DNA of 27,718 nt from Syntrophaceae bacterium UBA6255 (lineage in GTDB: Bacteria > Desulfobacterota > Syntrophia > Syntrophales > Smithellaceae). A program made the position numbers and the translations under genes. Shown here in pieces: positions 23,856 through 27,718 of this stretch. Positions within the stretch are counted from its first letter, which is position 1, and each line of letters begins with the position of its first letter. Below the pieces are notes generated by a model. The model was given only the letters and a program-made list of their open reading frames with translations. It was not told the origin of the DNA and did not search any database. The stretch covers positions 2,165-29,882 of the forward strand of contig DJVN01000303.1 of NCBI GenBank assembly GCA_002441205.1, written 5' to 3'.

Positions 23856-24980
23856 ATGATCCGTAAGATAAGATTTGTTGAACCGGTTAAAGTTTATAAC
23901 ATGATCAAGGATGAACTTGATGCGGCCTATTTTGAAGTCATGTCCAAGGGAGATTTGATTGACAGAGGGCAATTAAAAAGTTTTGAGGAAAACCTGGCTA
24001 AGTTTGTCGGTACCAAGTATGCGGTCGGTTTAAATAGTGGTTATGATGCTCTGCATATGTCGTTGCGTGCGGCAAAAGTTGGTGCAGGTGATGAAGTCAT
24101 TGTTCCGGCACATACCTTTGTGGCTTCGTGTTCAGCGATAGTCAATGTAGGTGCAACGCCTATCCTTGTTGATGTGGGGAAAGATTTTAATATAGACGTG
24201 GATAAAATAGAAGAAGTCATCACTCCTCGAACCAAGGCAATCATGGCAGTTCATCTGAGTGGTTATATGGCAGACATGGTCAGAATTATGGAAATTGCCT
24301 CCAAATATAAATTGATTGTCGTCGAAGACGCCTGCCAAAGTCTGGGATCCAGTATGTACGATGAAAAGACCGGTACAAAAAGGATGGCGGGCGCATGGGG
24401 AATGACAGGCTGCTGGAGTTTTTATCCCTTTAAAATACTTGGCGGTTATGGCGATGGCGGCGCAATTACGACAAATGATCCCGATGTCGCGCTATTTGCG
24501 ACAAGAATGCGTTACAACGGCGAAGATAGGGACACGGGCGAATATCACGGTCATGGTTTTACCTGCTTGCTTGACAATATGCAGGCCGCCTTTTTGGATG
24601 TCAAGCTGCTTTACCTGCCAAGCTGGATATTGAAGCGTAAAGAAATTGCCGAACGTTACCGTACTGCTCTTTGCGACATTCCTGATTTGCTACTGCCCCA
24701 TTATAACGATCTTCGCCGTGATCACATCTACCAAAACTACACAGTACGATCAAAGCAGGGCAACGCTTTTTCGGATTTCCTCAAGACCAACGGGATTGAA
24801 GTCTTGACTCAATTCCGCAAGCCTTATTATAAACACACAGCCCTCAAGCTTGAAGATCGCGGTTTCCCGGAAACTGAGGCGTTGAGCCGCGAAGTCTGTT
24901 CTCTTCCCATGAATGTGGAAATAGACAATAGCGAAGTGGATTATGTCATTGAAGTCGTGAGAAAGTTCTACGGAAAATGA
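23856..24980 (+). CDS. DegT/DnrJ/EryC1/StrS sugar aminotransferase
   Basis: This 374-residue PLP-dependent aminotransferase has the full set of family blocks: NSGYDALHMSLRAA, EVIVPAHTFVASCSAIVN, VHLSGYMADM, VEDACQSLGSSMY and the lysine block FYPFKILGGYGDGG with Lys193. It resembles enzymes that aminate 3- or 4-keto dTDP- or UDP-hexoses. The regiochemistry cannot be read with confidence. It starts 12 bases after the E1 beta stop, with a CAGGAAT ribosome site, so it is one transcript with the E1 genes. A sensible inference is that E1 builds or supplies a keto compound which this enzyme aminates. Unlike the wbpE-type gene at 1089, it carries no repeat insertions. Confidence 0.92.
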   Translation: MIRKIRFVEPVKVYNMIKDELDAAYFEVMSKGDLIDRGQLKSFEENLAKFVGTKYAVGLNSGYDALHMSLRAAKVGAGDEVIVPAHTFVASCSAIVNVGATPILVDVGKDFNIDVDKIEEVITPRTKAIMAVHLSGYMADMVRIMEIASKYKLIVVEDACQSLGSSMYDEKTGTKRMAGAWGMTGCWSFYPFKILGGYGDGGAITTNDPDVALFATRMRYNGEDRDTGEYHGHGFTCLLDNMQAAFLDVKLLYLPSWILKRKEIAERYRTALCDIPDLLLPHYNDLRRDHIYQNYTVRSKQGNAFSDFLKTNGIEVLTQFRKPYYKHTALKLEDRGFPETEALSREVCSLPMNVEIDNSEVDYVIEVVRKFYGK

Positions 24981-25039
24981 ATGAGATTACCGGATTCTGA
25001 AAAGTCGGCACTCTCAGAGGCAATAGTGAAGGAAAATTT

Positions 25040-26203
25040 ATGGCTTTAAAATTGAGTAAACGTCACGAATGGGTGATGCAATCGGAAATCCGGAATATGT
25101 CCATCGAGTGCGACCGGATTGGCGGAATTAATCTTTCTCAGGGGGTTTGTGATACAGAGGTTCCTCTGGTTGTCAGAAAAGGCGCACGGCAGGCGATGGA
25201 TGCAGGTATCAATACGTACACGCATTACGCGGGATTGATAGAATTGCGCGAGGCTATCGCGAAAAAGCAAAGACAATTTTACGGGATGGATGTCGATCCG
25301 GAAAAGGAGATAATCGTCAGTGGCGGTGCTACCGGTGCATTGTATTGCGCCTGTCTTGCGCTGCTCAATCCGGGCGATGAGGTGATTCTGTTTGAACCGT
25401 TTTATGGCTACCATGTTCAAACGCTGGTGGCGACTCAGGCGGTGCCCGTTTTCGTCCGCATGAATCTTCCCGGATGGCACTTTTCGGTTGCAGATCTTGA
25501 AGCAGTCGTTACACCCAGAACGCGCGGCATCATGATAAACACACCCGCGAATCCGTCCGGCAAGGTTTTTTCAAAAGAGGAGCTTAATCTTTTAGCTGCC
25601 TTTGCGGCAAAGCATAATCTTTTTATTTTTACCGATGAAATTTATGAGCACTTTCTTTATGGAGATTGCCGGCATATTCCTCCCGCTACACTTCCGGGGA
25701 TGAAAGAAAGAACCATTACGATTTCCGGCTTGTCCAAAACTTTCAGTATTACAGGGTGGCGAATAGGTTATTGCATATGCGATGCCCAGTGGTCGACAGC
25801 GATTGGTTTTTTCAATGATCTGGTTTATGTATGTGCACCTGCTCCGTTGCAATCAGGTGTTGCCAAGGGTCTACAAAAATTGAATTTTAATTATTATCGA
25901 AGCCTCTCTAGGATTTACAAAAAGAAAAGGGATAAGATTTGTGATGCGCTTTTCAAGGCGACGCTCATACCTATTATTCCGGACGGTGCCTATTATGTCC
26001 TGGCGGATATCAGTTCTTTGCCGGGGAACAACAGTAAGGAACGCGCGATGTATTTGCTTCGGGAAACTGGCGTTGCGTGTGTGCCGGGCGAGGCTTTTTT
26101 CCATGACGCAAGCGGTGAATATCTGGCCCGTTTCTGTTTTGCGAAGGATGACAATGTTCTTGCCGAGGCATGCCGCAGGCTGGCTTCGTTGAAGAACTTA
26201 TAA
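25040..26203 (+). CDS. Class I/II PLP-dependent aminotransferase
   Basis: This 387-residue fold-type I aminotransferase is of the aspartate/methionine group, unlike the sugar-specific DegT enzymes. INLSQGVCDTEVP, GGATGALYCACLALLNPGDE, the Asn-Pro turn NTPANPSGKVF, FTDEIYEHFLY, and the Schiff-base block SGLSKTFSITGWRIGY with Lys233 are all seen, along with the carboxylate-binding Arg in YLARFCFAKD. It would transfer amino groups between amino acids and 2-oxoacids. AAGGAAAA precedes ATG 25040 at a normal distance. As the last gene of this operon, next to an E1 pair, it may supply the 2-oxoacid that E1 decarboxylates, for example pyruvate or 2-oxobutyrate from the matching amino acid. That link is inference. 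It could also be an unrelated housekeeping gene. Confidence 0.9.
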   Translation: MALKLSKRHEWVMQSEIRNMSIECDRIGGINLSQGVCDTEVPLVVRKGARQAMDAGINTYTHYAGLIELREAIAKKQRQFYGMDVDPEKEIIVSGGATGALYCACLALLNPGDEVILFEPFYGYHVQTLVATQAVPVFVRMNLPGWHFSVADLEAVVTPRTRGIMINTPANPSGKVFSKEELNLLAAFAAKHNLFIFTDEIYEHFLYGDCRHIPPATLPGMKERTITISGLSKTFSITGWRIGYCICDAQWSTAIGFFNDLVYVCAPAPLQSGVAKGLQKLNFNYYRSLSRIYKKKRDKICDALFKATLIPIIPDGAYYVLADISSLPGNNSKERAMYLLRETGVACVPGEAFFHDASGEYLARFCFAKDDNVLAEACRRLASLKNL

Positions 26204-26237
26204 AAACTGAAAAAAGGCCGCTTGTTGTCCGAATTGA

Positions 26238-26429
26238 TTTAATAGCTTTTTAGCGGAAGATGTACCTGAATTGGTAGTGACACAGGATCGTAAGGAAATA
26301 GGTTCCGTGGATATCGTGTCGGTGCTTACGAAGGTGGTGCAGGAACAGCAGGGGTTTATTCAGGAGCAACAGAAGAGTATCCTTGCTCTTAGAGAAGAGT
26401 TAAATTATATTAAAGAGAAAGTGAGATAA
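26238..26429 (+). pseudogene. C-terminal remnant of a tail-fibre-like S74-chaperone protein
   Basis: After a TGA in frame at 26235-26237, the frame reads FLAEDVPELVVTQDRK, then GSVDIVSVLTKVVQEQQ and a short coiled coil to KEKVR, stopping at 26427-26429. AEDVPELV plus DIV.VLTKVVQEQQ is the typical end of proteins carrying the Peptidase S74/endosialidase-type intramolecular chaperone domain. Such proteins often have NTFIG-type repeats in front, as the gene starting at 26695 does. Only about 60 codons remain, without the catalytic core, so it is a 3' relic of a second such gene. The bases between 26204 and 26237 hold nothing I recognise. Confidence 0.75.
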
Positions 26430-26460
26430 TCAGCATTGAGTTTATAAGAATTAACTTTGA

Positions 26461-26495
26461 GGCAGAGTCAGCAATGGCTCTGCCCTTGCTTTTTC
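26461..26495 (+). terminator. Intrinsic terminator
   Basis: A nine-pair GC-rich stem, GGCAGAGTC with GGCTCTGCC (26461-26484, one G-T pair), has an AGCAAT loop and is followed by CTTGCTTTTTC. It sits 31 bases after the S74 remnant and would end transcription from the cluster as well. Confidence 0.75.
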
Positions 26496-26539
26496 TGGTT
26501 TCGCTTTTACGTAACATTGTAATCCAAAAGAAAACACAA

Positions 26540-26569
26540 AATCCTCTTTAGAGGGATTGATAATTTTTT
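26540..26569 (+). terminator. Possible second, weaker terminator
   Basis: AATCCTC (26540-26546) and GAGGGATT (26551-26558) pair over seven bases with one bulged G around a TTTA loop. A run of six T follows at 26564-26569, five bases after the stem. The bulge and the spacer make it weaker than the hairpin at 26461. The rest of the gene-free stretch 26570-26680 shows no further structure I can support. Confidence 0.35.
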
Positions 26570-26680
26570 ATATTAAAGATATAAGCAACCATTCCCATTG
26601 CATTTCATTTTTTTAGCAGTCGCTGTTTACTCGTATGACTTAGTTTCATTTGTTACGCAAAAGACAATTATAAATAATAA

Positions 26681-26686
26681 AGGAGG
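26681..26686 (+). promoter_or_regulatory. Perfect Shine-Dalgarno deciding the start of the NTFIG-repeat gene
   Basis: AGGAGG at 26681-26686 is eight bases from ATG 26695. An in-frame ATG at 26689 is too close to be used, so translation should start at 26695. This is the strongest ribosome site in the window, suggesting an abundantly made protein. Confidence 0.8.
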
Positions 26687-26694
26687 AGATGATT

Positions 26695-27718
26695 ATGAAG
26701 ACTAAATTAATGATTTGTGCAATGTTTATGATGTTATTGGTATTTACGGGAAGCGTTTTGGCAGCACCCCCCCCTACCTACAATCCCAACACACTCTACG
26801 GCACAAGCGCAGGGGTTAATACTGATACGGACTATTCCGATACCTTTATCGGGTATCAATCCGGATACACAAACAACTCAGGTACTGACAACACCTTTCT
26901 TGGGAATAAAGCCGGCTACGCAAACGACCTAGGTAATAGTTTCAACACATACATAGGGAGTCAAGCAGGCTAAATCGCTACATCTGCCTTCAGCACGTTC
27001 GTCGGTTATAGTGCCGGCTTAAACTCCATAGGTCAACTTAACACCTTCGTTGGTGCTAACGCCGGCGCCTTCAACGCCTCCGGTTACAATAACAATTTCT
27101 TTGGTTATCAAGCAGGATATTTCAATTCAACAGGTATCGACAACACTTTCATAGGTTATCAAGCCGGCTATGGCCAATATGGCCTTACCACAGCCAACTA
27201 TAATACATTCATCGGAAACAGGGCAGGCTACAATAATACAACCGCATCCGGCAACGTCTTCATAGGGTATTATGCCGGCTACACCAACGAGATCGCTACC
27301 GGCAACACCTTCGTCGGGTTTTCTGCCGGTACCCTCAGCACCGGTAGCTCCAACACCTTCATCGGGCATTTAGCCGGCAACGCCAACTCTACGGGTAACT
27401 ACAATACCTTCATTGGGAAAAATGCCGGAATATATAACGACACCGGTGCGTATAACACCTTCCTCGGGACCAATGCAGGTTACACTAACGTAACCGATGC
27501 CAACAACACCTTTATCGGATATGGTACCGGTTACACCAACAACGGAGGCAACAACAACACCTTCATGGGGACGAATGCCGGTTACTACACCAGCACAGGA
27601 ATCCGTAACACCTTCGTTGGGGCTTCTTCCGGAACAAGTAACACAACCGGTTCCTATAACTCTGCCCTGGGATTCAGTTCCGGCAGTGCCAACACCACCG
27701 GACAATACAACACCTATT
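26695..27718 (+). pseudogene. Secreted NTFIG-repeat (tail-fibre-like) protein, frame interrupted by one stop, runs off the window
   Basis: From ATG 26695 the product starts with a textbook Sec signal peptide (MKTKLMICAMF, hydrophobic core, SVLA cleavage after residue 23). It continues in degenerate repeats of about 17-22 residues, each carrying a form of NTFIGYQAGYTN..G. Repeats of this sort occur in secreted tail-fibre-like proteins that end in an S74 chaperone domain. A TAA at 26971-26973 ends the first part after 92 codons. The same frame stays open afterwards and continues the repeats without any shift to base 27718. So either one nonsense change has broken the gene, the stop is read through, or it is a sequence error. 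A run of eight C at 26767-26774 lies just after the signal peptide. The end of the gene is outside the window. Confidence 0.8.
26840..27718 (+). repeat. Degenerate tandem repeat region encoding NTFIG.xAG units
   Basis: About seventeen units of roughly 45-70 bases share a core encoding NTF(I/L/V)G followed within three residues by AG or SG (e.g. DTFIGYQSGY, NTFLGNKAGY, NTFIGNRAGY, NTFLGTNAGY, NSALGFSSGS). DNA copies differ at most third positions and in spacer length, so the array is old, held by protein structure rather than by recent duplication. A beta-roll or beta-helix built from Gly-turns is the likely fold; that is inferred. Confidence 0.8.

Noticed and set aside
27127..27705. Two minus-strand open frames with Gly/Val repeats
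   Set aside because: They are the reverse reading of the NTFIG repeat gene. The plus strand has signal peptide, strong ribosome site and known repeat type.
26840..27718. Possible CRISPR array
   Set aside because: Repeats are degenerate, coding, and have no constant repeat/unique spacer pattern. The same holds for the 7-base arrays.

Overview
The window is one long, same-strand (+) surface-polysaccharide (O-antigen or capsule type) gene cluster from a Gram-negative bacterium. Lipoproteins with recognisable lipoboxes, Wzx/Wzy-type membrane proteins and a dTDP-rhamnose pathway support this. The moderate-to-low GC, heptanucleotide minisatellites, and a tail-fibre-like protein with NTFIG-type repeats remind me of syntrophic or sulfate-reducing deltaproteobacteria (Desulfobacterota, e.g. 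Syntrophaceae). That placement is an inference with modest confidence. Layout, left part (1-5026): the end of rfbA and all of rfbC (dTDP-L-rhamnose), then a DegT aminotransferase (wbpE type), a UDP-sugar 2-epimerase (wbpI type) and a fused dehydrogenase/N-acetyltransferase (wbpB-wbpD type). Layout, centre (5114-12057): a secreted protein of unknown function, a Wzx-like flippase, a Wzy-like polymerase, and the amidotransferase trio wbpG-hisH2-hisF2. The wbpE/I/B/D set plus wbpG-hisH-hisF matches the Pseudomonas aeruginosa B-band logic for UDP-2,3-diacetamido-mannuronic acid and its 3-acetamidino form (ManNAc3NAmA). Only the UDP-GlcNAc 6-dehydrogenase (wbpA) is not in the window. Layout, centre-right (12096-16684): three exported proteins in a row. 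They are a probable helical-toroid lipoprotein, a lipoprotein with a D-glucuronyl C5-epimerase-like domain, and a seven-bladed kelch lipoprotein. Together with the secreted protein at 5114 they could form a post-assembly polysaccharide modification module outside the cytoplasm. Layout, right (16787-26203): a probable promoter, two GT4 glycosyltransferases separated by a decayed oxidoreductase fragment, a divergent DegT aminotransferase, a GNAT acetyltransferase, a small initiating phosphoglycosyl transferase, a TPP-dependent E1 alpha/beta pair with no E2 or E3, a second DegT aminotransferase and a class I aminotransferase. The last five genes overlap or sit close together and probably make one unusual amino- or branched-sugar. 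Layout, end (26238-27718): the 3' remnant of a tail-fibre-like S74-chaperone protein, one or two terminators, and the start of a secreted NTFIG-repeat protein whose frame carries one internal stop codon and continues past the window edge. The most unusual points are: four heptanucleotide (period-7) arrays within 3 kb, two of them inserted in frame in wbpE and one lying exactly at the wbpB-wbpD fusion joint; a C5-epimerase-like lipoprotein in an O-antigen-type cluster; the orphan E1 pair; and two gene remnants.
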